Assembly: GCF_029227915.1 (NCBI RefSeq) | Contig: NC_079878.1 | Location: 17,114,001 to 17,178,000, forward strand | Reading direction: 5' to 3' | From: Hydractinia symbiolongicarpus | Taxonomy: Eukaryota; Cnidaria; Hydrozoa; Anthoathecata; Hydractiniidae | DNA: 64,000 nt | Shown here: positions 47,862 through 59,783 of the stretch, one piece after another | Position numbering within the stretch: position 1 is the stretch's first letter | Layout of the letters: each line of letters opens with the position of its first letter | Program-made: the position numbers and the translations under genes | The notes under the pieces: model-generated | Seen by the model: only the letters and a program-made list of their open reading frames with translations | Told to the model about the DNA's origin: nothing | The model's database searches: none

Positions 47862-48194
47862 CTATTCATCCTCTGAAAAACACCGGTCCATGGCCCTATC
47901 GGGATGCCAAGCCATTGGAAGCAGCTCCTTCTTATTTTTAGCCTTTACCGCTTTCCTCTGTCGATTTTCCTCAAGCAATTGGGGATAAATATTATCCTTT
48001 CGCATTTCCCGAGTAATGAACCAGTCCGGAACATACCTGAGCAGCCAGTCCCTCCCTTGAACTGCTCTAATACACATTTCTTGGGTTTTTAAATGATCCG
48101 GTGCATCCCCGAGTGCTCTGCGATCCTCTTAAACTGCCCTGGTACACATTTCCTGGGTCTTGATATCATCGGGAATATTTCTAAACCAACTCAT
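47862..48194 (-). pseudogene. MCxRAV/VPD repeat protein, one in-frame stop
   Basis: A 110-codon frame with ATG at 48194 and TAA at 48129-48131 as codon 22. It contains two copies of a helical motif: KTQEMCTRAV and KTQEMCIRAV, the second followed by LLRYVPDWFITREM. The C-terminus has KKELLPMAWHPDRAMD. The repeats resemble DUF4116-like helical repeats, and I recall the same LLPxAWHP ending in many cnidarian virus-like genes. The gene is read from the right end of the block; nothing coding follows before the TA tract. Confidence 0.6.
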
Positions 48195-49015
<821 letters not shown>

Positions 49016-49475
49016 TGTATCTACCGTAGCATATTTGTGCCACCTCGACTTATATTAAAATTTAACTCGTTTTTAAGTTATAACTTGAGTTATAACTTAT
49101 AACTGGAGTTATAACTTATAACTCGAGTTATAACTTATAACTCGAGCTAGAAGTTATAACTCGAGTTATAAATTATAACTCGAGTTATAACTTTTAACTC
49201 GAGTTATAACTTTTAACTGAACTTATAATTTTAACTTCAGTTATAACTCTACTCGAATTATAACTAAAACGGTGACTTAAAACTTAACCTCAGTTATAAT
49301 TTATAACTCGAGTTATAATTTATAACTCGAGTTATAACTTCTAACTCGAGTTATAACTTCTAACTCGAGTTATAAGTTATAACTCGAGTCATAAGTTATA
49401 ACTCAAGTTATAACTTAAAAACGAGTTAAATTTTAATATAAGTCGAGGTGGCACAAATATGCCACGGTATGTATC
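49016..49475. mobile_element. 448-bp inverted-repeat element (MITE-like) with 6-bp target duplication
   Basis: Terminal inverted repeats of about 79 bp start taccgtagcatatttgtgcc at 49022 and end with the complement at 49469, differing at one position (a/g at base 7). The element is flanked by tgtatc at 49016-49021 and 49470-49475, a 6-bp target-site duplication. The interior is a chain of ttataactcgagttataa units, each itself an 18-bp palindrome, so a single strand would fold along its whole length. No coding capacity. Six-base duplications are made by Polinton integrases and a few other transposases (such as Dada), which is suggestive but not proof of which enzyme moved it. Confidence 0.85.
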
Positions 49476-50570
49476 AAACATTTTTTGATTTTGTTTCTGA
49501 TAAAATCTGGTTATAGCTAGCTAGCTAATAGTTGAAAAATTAAAGATTTTTCGTATTCTTTAGGGAGCACTTTCTATCTGTTGTACCGTTTCATCCTCAT
49601 ATCAAAAAAAACGCTACAGGTTGGTCATTTTCACTTTCTCCAGTGTCATGTTCAGATGTTAAATTGATCCAGGAGGGTGGTATGTTTGTGAGGTTAATTT
49701 CAATATTTTAATAAAGAGGGTTAACCAGTTTCAGATAACAAAGAACTTCCCGAATAACATCTGGCCTTACCGATTCTAAATAAACGTTAGATTTGAAACT
49801 CAGTTTTTTCTTTAACGCAACTTGCACTACGACAACGCAGCTAGGCCGGACGCTGCTTTGTGTCCAGGCTAAAACCTCAATAATGTCTATATTTTCGAAA
49901 GCTAATGAAGATGCTTCATTTTAACCTTTGTCAATTTAATGACCAATCTGACAGAGTTTGTGTACTCTTCGTGTGTCCAGAGCATTTTGTGTACGGTCAT
50001 GACTAAAACTGCTAACATTTTGTGGTTAGCCCCTTGCTGGTCTCGCTGGTCGTAGTAGCTTATGTAGCTGGGTAGCTAAACAGTATTTTTTAAATTCGTG
50101 TAAGAATTCAGGTAAGAATTATTTTATATATAAGTAAAAAGTGTGATGGCTAGCTAACTATCTCAATTTTGCTGGACACCCAACTCCTGTTATGAAAAAA
50201 GGGGCTACTTCTATCAGATAAAAAGATATAGCTATATTCGCACAAGATTTTTTAATATTTTTTGCAGAAACATGAGTTTGCTCTGCAAGGGAGTTAATTA
50301 AACATTTTTGAAAAGCCATATAGAGTTAAAAATATTTTCTGGCCGTTCACTTTGACGGGTTTTGAACATTTTACATAATTTTTTTTATTTAGTTACCATA
50401 ATTATGCTTAATGCATACTCATGACGTCACAATTTCGCATAATTAGCGCTACTTTTAAGACAAATATCTCAAGAACGGATAAAGATTTTTGAAAAAAATA
50501 AAAAAATTTCTAGACAACTTTCAAAGATCCTTCATATAAGCTCAACTTGATTTTTAGCGGGAGGTAACCT
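49476..50570. other. AT-rich non-coding stretch
   Basis: No supported gene. A GC-richer patch near 49.83-49.87 kb (acgacaacgcagctaggccg) stands out but I cannot assign it. Confidence 0.4.
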
Positions 50571-51201
50571 AAGGCGATGATACACGATCCAATTAATCGA
50601 ATTCGATTTGTGTAAATTATAATAAGCATTAAAATAAAATCGAAACTTGGTGATACGCGAGAACAGATTTTTGATATATTTTTCTTTGTAGAGGGAAGTT
50701 GAATTCTCTGCTGTTTTTAGAAAATATTAGAAATGTTGTATGTGTGCGAAAAATGCTGCTGAAAAGACCTAATTTGGGGGTGTGTGATATGTTATTACAC
50801 GAATACTTGTTAGAGCAAAAAGATTATTTTAATTTTCTTTGGATGTCTTCTGCTAATAAGCTCCAGAGCGCTTCTTCCAACATCCATTCACTGATAAAAA
50901 ATCTCGTTAAATTCTCCTTAATCTTTTTTTGAAGTCGTTTTAACTTTTTTTAAAAGTCGTTAATTAATGTTTATTTTTCATATGGAAACTCACATTTTTC
51001 TGAACGCGCATTTCATATACAGTTTTTAAGCTTTTTGATTGGTTAAAAACCTTTCGATTAATCAAAAAAGTTAAACTGGTCCGACTTTTTAAAAATCAAA
51101 TTCGACAAATCTGAACATGCCAAAAGCATACAATTTTTACACGATGCATGCACGATCCAATTTGTCGAATTCGAATAATCGGATCGTGTATCACCGCCTT
51201 T
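50571..51201. mobile_element. Terminal-inverted-repeat element, about 630 bp
   Basis: The left end aaggcgatgatacacgatcc (50571) is matched in inverse orientation by ggatcgtgtatcaccgcctt (51181). The match extends inward through attaatcgaattcga / tcgaattcgaataat, giving arms of roughly 37 bp with a few mismatches. No clear target duplication; a TA flank is possible. The interior is AT-rich, and a 77-codon frame inside has no recognisable features, so I treat it as chance. Non-autonomous DNA transposon type. Confidence 0.7.
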
Positions 51202-52090
51202 AGTATAATTAGCCGTTAGAAACTTCTAATTAAACATGCCGCTGGATTCAAAAAACTGGTTTTCTCCCAGTTAATTAAAATGACTATACATGCTAGGCTT
51301 TTAGGGCCTCTGAAAACTCGGGGATTTGTGTGTTTAAAAAATTAAGATATATAAAATTAGTTGATAAAAGCATAAAACGGTATGTCTTTTAAAGTGCTAA
51401 TAAGGATATTAAAAGAAAAAATATGACGTCACAACAAAAATTTCCTCACTATCGCTAGCTAAAAATAATGAAAAGTCACCAAATTTTAAGTCCTAAAACA
51501 GTATGATTCAGAAGTTATTAAAAAAAATTGTAAGAGTGGGGGATTAAAACAAATCCAGAGACTCGCAGGGCAACTCTTTCAATACGAAATTCAGCGAAGG
51601 AATGCATTGGATTTTAAATAGGTTACAAACAGAAAACAAAATCAATTAAGTTAAGACAATGAAACTATAATTTTAATAATTTCGGATGGTGGTAATCTGT
51701 TTAAAAATGTTATTCGCTGACAAAAAGTATTTTGTTTGTTTGTTTGTTTTTGTTATTGTTGTTGTTATTTTTCTTTCTAAGTCATGGTTATAAATTCCAG
51801 ACAGAATAAAGCAACAATTTAGTTATCTTTCTTGCGACAACATACACGTCATCACTTTTACATTAACAGAAGCACAAGCTTAAGGTGACAAGGTGACACG
51901 GTAATTAATGTCACGTAAACTTACACTTCATTTAATTAATCAAAGAACGAATTAAAAATGGGTACCAGGGATTTAAAACAGATAAAAAAGCTTTAATAAC
52001 GGCGCTGAATTTTAATTTTCTAGACATAGTGGAGTAGTATCATTACTTCTTACTAAGGACACATTAATTAAATATTAAAGCTCCAGACAT
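51202..52090. other. AT-rich non-coding stretch
   Basis: Contains a short (TTTG)n run near 51.73 kb and tgacgtca words. No supported gene. Confidence 0.4.
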
Positions 52091-52134
52091 GCTCCATGTT
52101 TGTTTTTTCAAGCTTGAAAAAACTAACATGGAGC
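52091..52134. repeat. 44-bp near-perfect palindrome
   Basis: The arms gctccatgtttgttttttca and its complement meet with no loop; one base pair of 22 is mismatched. It could be the closed-up remnant of a foldback element or form a cruciform. Confidence 0.75.
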
Positions 52135-52637
52135 AGTTATCTATTATAACTACAGCGAACAGTTTTCTAATAATACTACAGCTTAATAAAAAAAAATCAA
52201 TATTGAAAGAGTGTTACTATTACTATGTATTTACTATTACTATTAATAACTATAAATAAGTGTTAAAATAAATAAATAAACAAATAAACTAATAAATATA
52301 AAAAAATTAATATATTATTCCCTCCTTAAAAAAAGAAAAGTTCAAATGTGACCAAAAGGTAAGAACAACTTATAAAAAAACTTAAAAATAGCGATTTATC
52401 AAAACGTCTGCAAACGTTAAGTATCTTTTCTTTGTGGCATTAAAAAACAAAGCTAAACAATTGTATTACAGTAATTTATTCATTGAAAAGACATTTTCCT
52501 ATAAAAAATGTAACTTATTCAATAAAAATATTTAAGGTATTGAGAGACAAGTAATTTTTTGGTTTTATCTAGGTGTAGCTAAAGTCAAATTTTGTCTGAA
52601 ACTATTCCTTTTCTTCTTCGTTGACCAGGCTTTTATT

Positions 52638-53156
52638 TCAGGCTTTTATGTATGGCATAACATGATGTATAAAATTCTCTATGTATGAAAAAGTCTCCCT
52701 CATAATCACAGAATTTCGTATTGCGACGCGACTAAAGATTTTGCTACTGTCAGCCTGTTTGAAAAATTCTTTAGTCTTTCTTCTCAAAGTGGATTTACAG
52801 AAGCGCGATTTTTTGTTACATTTTCTTTCTGTTTTATTCAAATATTGTGCATATGCAACGACTAATTGATATTCCAAGTCTGCTAAAGATTTTAGCCAAA
52901 CCTTAAGCTCAGATGAATAATTCAGATTTCGGCGTTCCACCATTTTTAATGCTTCGTTCAAGTTGACAAACCCATTTTTGTAGTCACATAAGCAGGTAGT
53001 CGTGAATGGTGTCAATCTACATTTGGTAGGAAATGTTAAACTTTCAAATGTCAGCACGAATTCTCTTTGTTCTTCTTTAAAAATATCTGTTGAATATGTT
53101 AGCCACGCACTCATAGTGACATTCAACAATTTTGTTAATATTTCACTGATATGCAT
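52638..53156 (-). CDS. Unknown helical protein, plausible intronless gene
   Basis: 172 codons from ATG at 53156. On the minus strand a TATA-like box (tataaaaata, within 53219-53230) lies about 65 bases upstream, and the stop TGA is directly followed by the poly(A) signal AATAAA, so the reading frame has the surroundings of a real short gene. The protein is mostly helical by composition (FVNLNEALKMVERRNLNYSS, WLKSLADLEYQLVVAYAQYL). It has Cys residues near 46, 55, 57, 112 and 119, and a basic stretch (STLRRKTKEFF). The N-terminus is moderately hydrophobic, so secretion is possible but weakly supported. An upstream exon joined at ttatatactcag is an alternative start. I do not recognise the family. 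Confidence 0.45.
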   Translation of the reverse strand: MHISEILTKLLNVTMSAWLTYSTDIFKEEQREFVLTFESLTFPTKCRLTPFTTTCLCDYKNGFVNLNEALKMVERRNLNYSSELKVWLKSLADLEYQLVVAYAQYLNKTERKCNKKSRFCKSTLRRKTKEFFKQADSSKIFSRVAIRNSVIMRETFSYIENFIHHVMPYIKA

Positions 53157-53212
53157 GATTCTGAGTATATAAGACTTCACTATGTGTACTTGAGTTAAGT
53201 TGTTATTGTTGT

Positions 53213-53237
53213 TATACCTATATTTTTATAGGTGTTA
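53213..53237 (-). promoter_or_regulatory. TATA-like box in a small palindrome
   Basis: The sequence acctata-tttt-tataggt is a 7-bp inverted repeat that contains TATAAAAA on the minus strand. It stands at a usual TATA distance plus short leader from the ATG at 53156. Confidence 0.35.
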
Positions 53238-53239
53238 TA

Positions 53240-54235
53240 CCAGAAAGACGGGGAAGAACTGTGGAGACATTACCTACATTTGTATTTTACCCAAGCATGT
53301 CTTTTGTTTCAGATGGATTGATTAATTAGCTACTATTGTTATATTAATAAGCTATGTTATTTGTACATGTTTAAGGCCTTGTTTGGACCAATTTTTCGAC
53401 GAAATGTTATTTTAAAATGAGTGTCAGGTGATGAAACAAAATTAACGAACAAAAAACTGTCATCATACTTGTTGACTCGTGAGCGCCTAATTACGTTGCT
53501 ATACAACCTCAATAAGCTGATGAATTTCCTAGAACACTATTCAATTACCTTGTTTCTACATACGTTTAATTAACAAAAACATAGTGACTCATGTCTCCAA
53601 GACTTTAGGTTATAATGAAGAACAAATATCAATTCCAGTATACCTAGTTCTCGAATCAGCATTTTTCCGAAATTAAAACGAAATCAGAGCAACATTCAAA
53701 ACCTTTTGGAGATAAGGGTCTCTTTACCTACCGCGTGGAAACCATGTCTTATACTTATTAAATTGTAAATGCTTTACTAATTAGTGGGAATATTAATTTT
53801 CTGTTTGAATATGTGGGATTTACATCGAAAGCAGAAGTTAATTATAAGAGACATATATTAGCTTGGTTGCGTTAGAAGAAAATCAAAAATTTACGGAAAA
53901 TAGGGTACTTTTTTCTTTTCTTTTTTTTTTTTTTTTGTGGCCGGGAAGAGGGAGTTTAAGGTACATTCAGGTATGTTTTAAAAGTACATTAAACCATTAT
54001 TTTTTCGATATTTTATATTTTTTATATCACTGGAGAAAGGTATAATTTAGTTTTTATTGGGAATCTGTAAAAACATTACATAACAGGAAAATGAAAATTA
54101 AATTTATCTCTTTTGCAATACGTATTGATAATTTGGAAGTTTTTGGAAGCGAGACTTTGAATATGTGTAGCAAATTTTCTGATTTCTGGATAATTAAAGA
54201 AATAGGAGTCAAATTTTTCCCTATTGGTAATCCCG
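53240..54235. other. AT-rich non-coding stretch
   Basis: Includes a long T run near 53.92 kb beside a short GC patch (gtggccgggaagaggg). Frames across it look random. Confidence 0.4.
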
Positions 54236-56480
54236 TCAACGGCAACTCAAAATAAGCCACCTTAAATTAAAAAGTGGAAATGCACACTGAAGAATATGTA
54301 TTTTGTAAAGGTTTAAGACCATATTCATCTTTCGTACATGCATTGAAACAGTACCATTTCATTCTCTTTCTGGTCTAACTTCAATCAACTAAAGTTTTAT
54401 CGAATATAATTAATTGATGTTGTTATACCTGGAAGATATTTCCGTAATCATTGAATAATACATGCAATACGAGGCCAGTGAGGAAGTACTATTTTAATAA
54501 GGATCACACATTGGTAATTCAGTAAAACTCTGAGCGAGTTTTCTTACTGCAGACAACATCATGTTGGTGTATAATTATATCATTTCGCATCACTCAACTC
54601 ATTTTTATAGTGAATATCCGATGTAATTTTTACGTGTTTGAATTAGATTGTATATGCTTAAAATCTGTCACAAGGTACAAATTTCTATGTGTCCATTTTT
54701 ATGTTTAATGGCTTTAAAGAATACTAAATTGAAAGTCAAAATTTTGAAAATAGATTGTGGTGATCACTTTTTCCGCTTTCCACAAATAAACTCATCATTA
54801 AATTTATGCTAAAAATTACTCAAAAACTGAAATCATTTGGATATGACATCACGCCCCCACACTATCTGTTTACATTCACGTGAAACCTAATGTAATTTGT
54901 GTGAGTACATCATAGTTATAACTGTGTCAGTAATTGCCTTGAAATCCCAAATTATCTTTTTCGAAAAAAATTATAAGAAATCTTAGGACTATGATAAGTC
55001 ACATATTTCGTATTGATTTAATGCCCCTAGCTTTACTAAGGATGTGATCCGTTGAAACAACTGTGATCTATTGTTATCCTTTATTTTTCGCATTCGTTTG
55101 TCGATAGAGTTTGAAATGGATCATGCCCTTTTGACGAACAGTCAGATGTTGAGACTTAAAATTTCCTTAATGACGTCATCAACCCATCTATTTCAAAAGT
55201 GGTGAGATTTTTAAAACCGAAATCATAAAAATATTTCTTGATTGAGATGCATTGTTTCACGTAAAATGTGCAAACGTTTTTGAATATTCAGGCATAGTTA
55301 AAATACTTTTGTTTTTAGCATGTCAAACTCTTCTCAAATCTGCTTTTGCCAAGATATAAACTGTTTTGCAGTTTTTCTTCAGTTAATATTACAAAGTTCT
55401 GACGGGAAAAAATATGTGTACCAAATTTTTTTACAAAGAATGGAAAGGTCGCCGTTTTCATGCCTATGCAGAGAAGATATTAATGTCGTCAAGTTTTTCT
55501 ATCAAGATGGACAAAGTAGCTTCCAAAAATGGTGTTATATCTATATAATGTTTTGTATTAAAAGGAAAAATACTAAAATGCCTTTATATGCCCGTATTAC
55601 CAATATATTTTTGGATTAATGAAGGAAAGGAAACAAAATTGCTAACCCGCCACAGCGATAGTATCGCGTATTGCAGTGTGCTTTGCGCCTCTAAACTTTT
55701 TGCTTGTAAAGTTTAATCGCGAAAATAAGCTGTGTCAAAAATTCTTTTTCAAAAAAATTCAAAATAAGTCGCCTTAACTTAACGATGAAAATCTACGCTG
55801 AAGAATATGTATCACATCGGAAACTTTTCAGCACCAATATCATACATGTATATGGAAATAGTACCATTTTGTGCTTTTTCTGCGTGACTTCAATCAGCTA
55901 ACGTTTTATCAGATATAGTAAAATGCTGTTGTCATATTCGGGAGATCTTTCCCATAACATTACATAGTTGTTTCAACGGACTATACTCTTAGTAAAGGTA
56001 GGAGCACGAAATCACAGTAAAAAAATTCTCTATAAATTTTTTAGAATAAGATAATTTTAAGCGAGTTACTGACACAGTTATAACCACATGGTTGCACGTG
56101 AATGTAAACAGATAGTGTGGGGGCGTGATGCCATATCCAAATAGATTTAGTTTTTGAGTAATTTTGGCATAAATTTAATGTTAGGTTTGCGGAAAAGCCA
56201 ATCATCAGATGCTATTATTACATTTTTGTCTTTCTATTTAGTATTTTTTTTTAAAATTAGACCGAAGGGAATTTATACCTGACAGATTCCAAGCACATAC
56301 AATCTAATTAAAACACTTGAAAATGACATCGAGTTTTTGAAATCAAAATGAACTTTGCACCGATTCAATATAATATAATTGTGCACTAAACTCTTTTAGT
56401 TAGTTATTTTTACTGAATTATACCTATGTGTGATTAAAATAGTACTTCCTCACCGTTCTTGCGTTACATGTATTATTGAT
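54236..56480. repeat. Composite of direct and inverted repeats
   Basis: Segment A (54241-54440, ctcaaaataagccacctt) recurs in the same orientation at 55757-55960 (ttcaaaataagtcgcctt) with moderate divergence. Segment B (about 54465-55080) recurs inverted at about 55965-56470: for example acgcccccacactatctgtt near 54851 matches its complement near 56120, and gaggaagtactattttaat near 54480 matches near 56435. So the order is A, B, spacer, A, B-inverted. The spacer holds a 99-codon frame (55320-55619) with no recognisable motif. Most likely two related transposon copies in head-to-head contact, or one element with long inverted arms that was later rearranged. Confidence 0.65.
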
Positions 56481-56799
56481 CTATTGATATCATTTATTGT
56501 TCACGTTTCGTTCGACGACGCCTTTTTTGCCACGTGATCAAAGTGATTGGACTAATCCTTAAGTTAATACACTCTCATAAAAAAAATTCCATTGTTATTA
56601 CTTTTTCATATGAAAATTTTTCGCCACCAAACCACCGTAACTGCACGTGACTTCAAGAGTGCAGATGGCACGTAACTCAAAGGCAGATTGGCAGATTGAC
56701 AGATGGCATGTGACTTCAAGATGGCAAGTCACTAAAAATTAAGAAATCGATAAAACATTCTTTTTGTGATTTGAAGGTTTTTTTACTAACAGAAAACAA

Positions 56800-57290
56800 T
56801 TTATTTCTTATTCCACAAGGTTCAATATTAGGACCACTACCTCCCTAATTAGTCAATTAATAAATAAATAAAAGAGCACAATTCATGAAATTCTTAGGAA
56901 TTACTGTTGACGAAAATCACATAAATGTTGTAAAAGAAAAAGTCGCAAAGAATTTTGGCATCCTTTTTAAAGCAAATTTTTTATTAGATAGAACTTGTTT
57001 AAAAACATATACTTTTCTTCCATACACTGCTATTTATATTATGCAAACATTGTTTGGTGCAGCACCAACGTTACAAAATTGCGAAAATTATATAATAAAC
57101 AAAAACATGCAATTATTTTAAATGTTGACGAAAACGCTCACTCCAAAATTTTATTGCAAAAACTAAATGTATTAAAGGTATACCAGCTAAACTTTTATCC
57201 ACTTACTTGAGAACAATCTAATACCAAGAGTATTTCACACAGTGTTTTGGAAAATACAACATAAGTATCCTTCCTGATTCTCACGTAACA
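56800..57290 (+). pseudogene. Non-LTR retrotransposon reverse-transcriptase relic
   Basis: The hallmark IPQGSILGPL is encoded near 56808-56842. After an internal deletion the frame resumes with KFLGITVDENH (56885), then KVAKNFGILFKA, the adjacent-frame IYFSSIHCYLYYANIVWCST and a final IPRVFHTVFWKIQHKYP segment near 57.27 kb. This is the C-terminal end of an ORF2 reverse transcriptase of the LINE type. Two frame changes and the deletion make it dead. Confidence 0.75.
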
Positions 57291-57955
57291 GCTATTAACC
57301 CTATTTAGTATGGGGGGACATAAATTGCCCGCGCATTTTCAAAGTCTCCTAACCTTTTATATACTGGATGAATTTTCTTGAAATTTGTCATCAAGTTATC
57401 ATACAATATTGACATGCACACTGTGTAATTTGCAAACCGGAATATTGGTAATTTACAGACCGAAATATTTGTACTTTCACATTTTTCTATTCCTATTGTG
57501 ATATTATGACGTCATAGTTTATTTTGTCACATGTCAATCTAATTAGTCTTGATTAGTTACTGACATTAATGCCATAGATGTACCAAGTTTTATTCTATGA
57601 CAGCTATTAACATCAAGGTTCTCAAACATCGATTTTTCAAAAAAATCATTACTTCAAGATTTGTATTCTGATCGATATCCTCCTCTTTAGAGAAATCTTT
57701 TGTCTGCATAGCACCTGTAAATCTTCCTAATAATATCTTACATTCTTATATTAGTTTTTTAATGACTAGTTCTGTAAATAGTTTTAAAAAAGATTAAAAA
57801 AAAACAGAATTTCCAAAAAAGACATTTTTTCAACCATTGTCTCACAATGTCGTGATCACTTCCTGTGATGACATGTAAACCCAAATATTTCGTACTAATT
57901 AAGTCACTACATATTGATGCTTCTTGAACCAAGTTCCGCCACTTAAAACCTAGCG
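57291..57955. other. AT-rich non-coding stretch
   Basis: No supported gene. Words such as acagctattaac recur at 57287 and 57600, suggesting an old internal repeat. Confidence 0.35.
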
Positions 57956-57959
57956 GAAC

Positions 57960-58943
57960 AAAAGTTTCAGCCTGCGTGCACTTTATGGAAGGAAAGCCAT
58001 CAAATTACTGGCTGCAGAGAGTGGACTATCCAAAAGAAAGTCAAGCATTGGTTATTTAGGCAATTACTATTTCTTCGACATATTCAGGGCCCAAAAAGGA
58101 TTGATTATCCCTATTTTACAATTACAAAACCGAACGAAATACATCAGTTTGATCTGTTAAATATGCCTCATGACAAGGTTTATGGGAACACGTACAAATA
58201 TATCCTTACAGAGATCGATGCAGCCTTAAGATATAAGGTAGCGAGACCTCTACGGACGAAAATAGCTAGTGAGGTTGCAGAGAGAATTCAGGATATTTAC
58301 AAAAAAGGTCCTCCGCACTATCCTACAATTTTTCAGTGCGATAATGGGTCAGAATTGAAGTCAGATGTCACGAAACTTTTGGAAGGTAAAGGGGATGGAG
58401 ATTAAACGAGCTACAACCAAGTAATATCAAACCTTTACAGCCTGTGTAAAATCCTATAACAAGATCCTTGCATAGAGACTTTTCAAACCCCAAGACGCCC
58501 AACAGTTAGTTATTAATGACCAAAGTAGCATATGGGTGAAAAACCTGTACACTACAGTGAAGAATCAATAATACCAAGACCGTGATGATTGGACCAACAA
58601 TACCAAGACCGTGATGATTGGAATGAAACCGTCAAAAGCCATCAAGCTGGACTAAGTGCCACTTGCAGAAAACCAAGAGTATCCTAATGAAAAACCTTTG
58701 CTTGAAGATGGGTTGTATTTATATTTGTTGCAACCTGGTGAAGAACATGGAGATCAAAAAAGACGTGCGACCGACGCCTTTTGGAGTAAGAAAACGTATA
58801 GACTAGATCGTATTGTGGCAGAACCAGACAGTCGTGTGTTGTATTATTTGAAAGACGGACCCGAACGTAGTTTCATCTCAGAAGAATTGATGCTAGTTCC
58901 AGAAGATGTAGCAATACCTTCAGACTATGTGAAAGAATGGTAG
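57960..58943 (+). pseudogene. Second Polinton-type integrase relic, broken
   Basis: Homologous to the integrase at 38990-39840 but in the opposite orientation, and it keeps more of the N-terminus: KAIKLLAAESGLSKRK (an HTH-like segment before the core) and PYFTITKPNEIHQFDLLNMP. The second catalytic motif is QCDNGSELKSDV. An early stop after KGDGD (58405) and a scrambled stretch with several stops follow up to 58.65 kb, including a 29-bp-step tandem duplication of aataccaagaccgtgatgat (58568 and 58597). The C-terminal 95 codons are open (58656-58943; LLEDGLYLYLLQPGEEHG, then PERSFISEELMLVPEDV). Decay is heavier than in the first copy. Confidence 0.85.
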
Positions 58944-59062
58944 ATTTCTTACATAAGTGACGTAGCGGGCGGCTACACCCCTTGGTGGATCGATGTCATT
59001 TTTTATGACTCGCAAAGAGTCACAAAGTTCCCGCGTATCGTCATCAGACAGTGTAAAGTGGT

Positions 59063-59699
59063 TCAGGCGAAAGTTGTCGGCACCAAGAACATCTTCTTTG
59101 AATCTGCACCAGGCATGAGAGTCGTAGACTGCGCTAGCACAGCATTAGGATCGTCGCATTTTGGTTCCATTACTATCATATCAGGGTACCTCGCTCTTAG
59201 GAGGTTTAGTCTCTTCGTGAGCTGTTTACGCTGGCATCGGATCATATAGTAGTTATATCTGCCAGTCTTTCCCTGTTCGTGAGGATCGTTTTTATCGACT
59301 ACACATAGAACTGTATCAATAAGAACTCGGTGCGGTACGTGTCTTTGCCGTAGCCCCAAATTGTCCTGCTCAAGAATAGCAACCTGTCTATTTCTTTCAT
59401 TAAGATCATTTCCAAGGATTGCCAGAGCAATCTCAGTAAGTTTTCGCATTTCTTTAGGCAACACCTTTTCTACGACCCACTCCATAAAAGGTTCTGCTTC
59501 AGGTTGACCACACCTCAAGAGGAAGGTATAAACGCCAGGTTTCGTCAGCAGAACTGTGTTTGGTTGGGTATACTTAGATTTCACCTAACCGCATTATATA
59601 CTTCTCAGGAACGAGTCGCTTTATTGCTTGTACCCCAGCCCCTCGCTTATATCCTACGGCTCTCCAAACATACGATACATTGACCTTTATCCTGGACAT
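59063..59699 (-). pseudogene. BRO-type protein relic, broken
   Basis: ATG at 59699 opens 41 codons (VWRAVGYKRGAGVQAIKRLV) that end in TAA at 59574-59576. A shifted frame from 59584 continues with NTVLLTKPGVYTFLLRCGQP and EPFMEWVVEKVLPKEMRKL, the signature second half of a BRO-N domain. A coiled-coil-like region (NDLNERNRQVAILEQDNLG) and a C-terminal domain (YNYYMIRCQRKQLTKRLNLL, YPDMIVMEPKCDDPNAV) follow. This frame stops near 59063; a further frame change could extend the protein to about 59.0 kb. It converges with the integrase relic exactly as in the larger element. It is a different BRO paralogue from the one at 38149, with a better preserved C-terminus. Confidence 0.75.
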
Positions 59700-59783
59700 A
59701 AAAGGATCGGACTTGTTTTCCTTGGAAATAATCAACAATTACAAGAGACATTTTTATCTTTGATCTGCCAATTTTTAACACTT

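Noticed and set aside
37950-48194. Stop codons reassigned to amino acids in the element
   Set aside because: TAA, TAG and TGA all appear as in-frame lesions, frameshifts occur alongside, and genes still end in normal stops, so decay or error explains it better than a variant code.
55320-55619. 99-codon frame inside the composite repeat
   Set aside because: No motif, low-complexity AT-rich surroundings, and no promoter or poly(A) context strong enough to call a gene.
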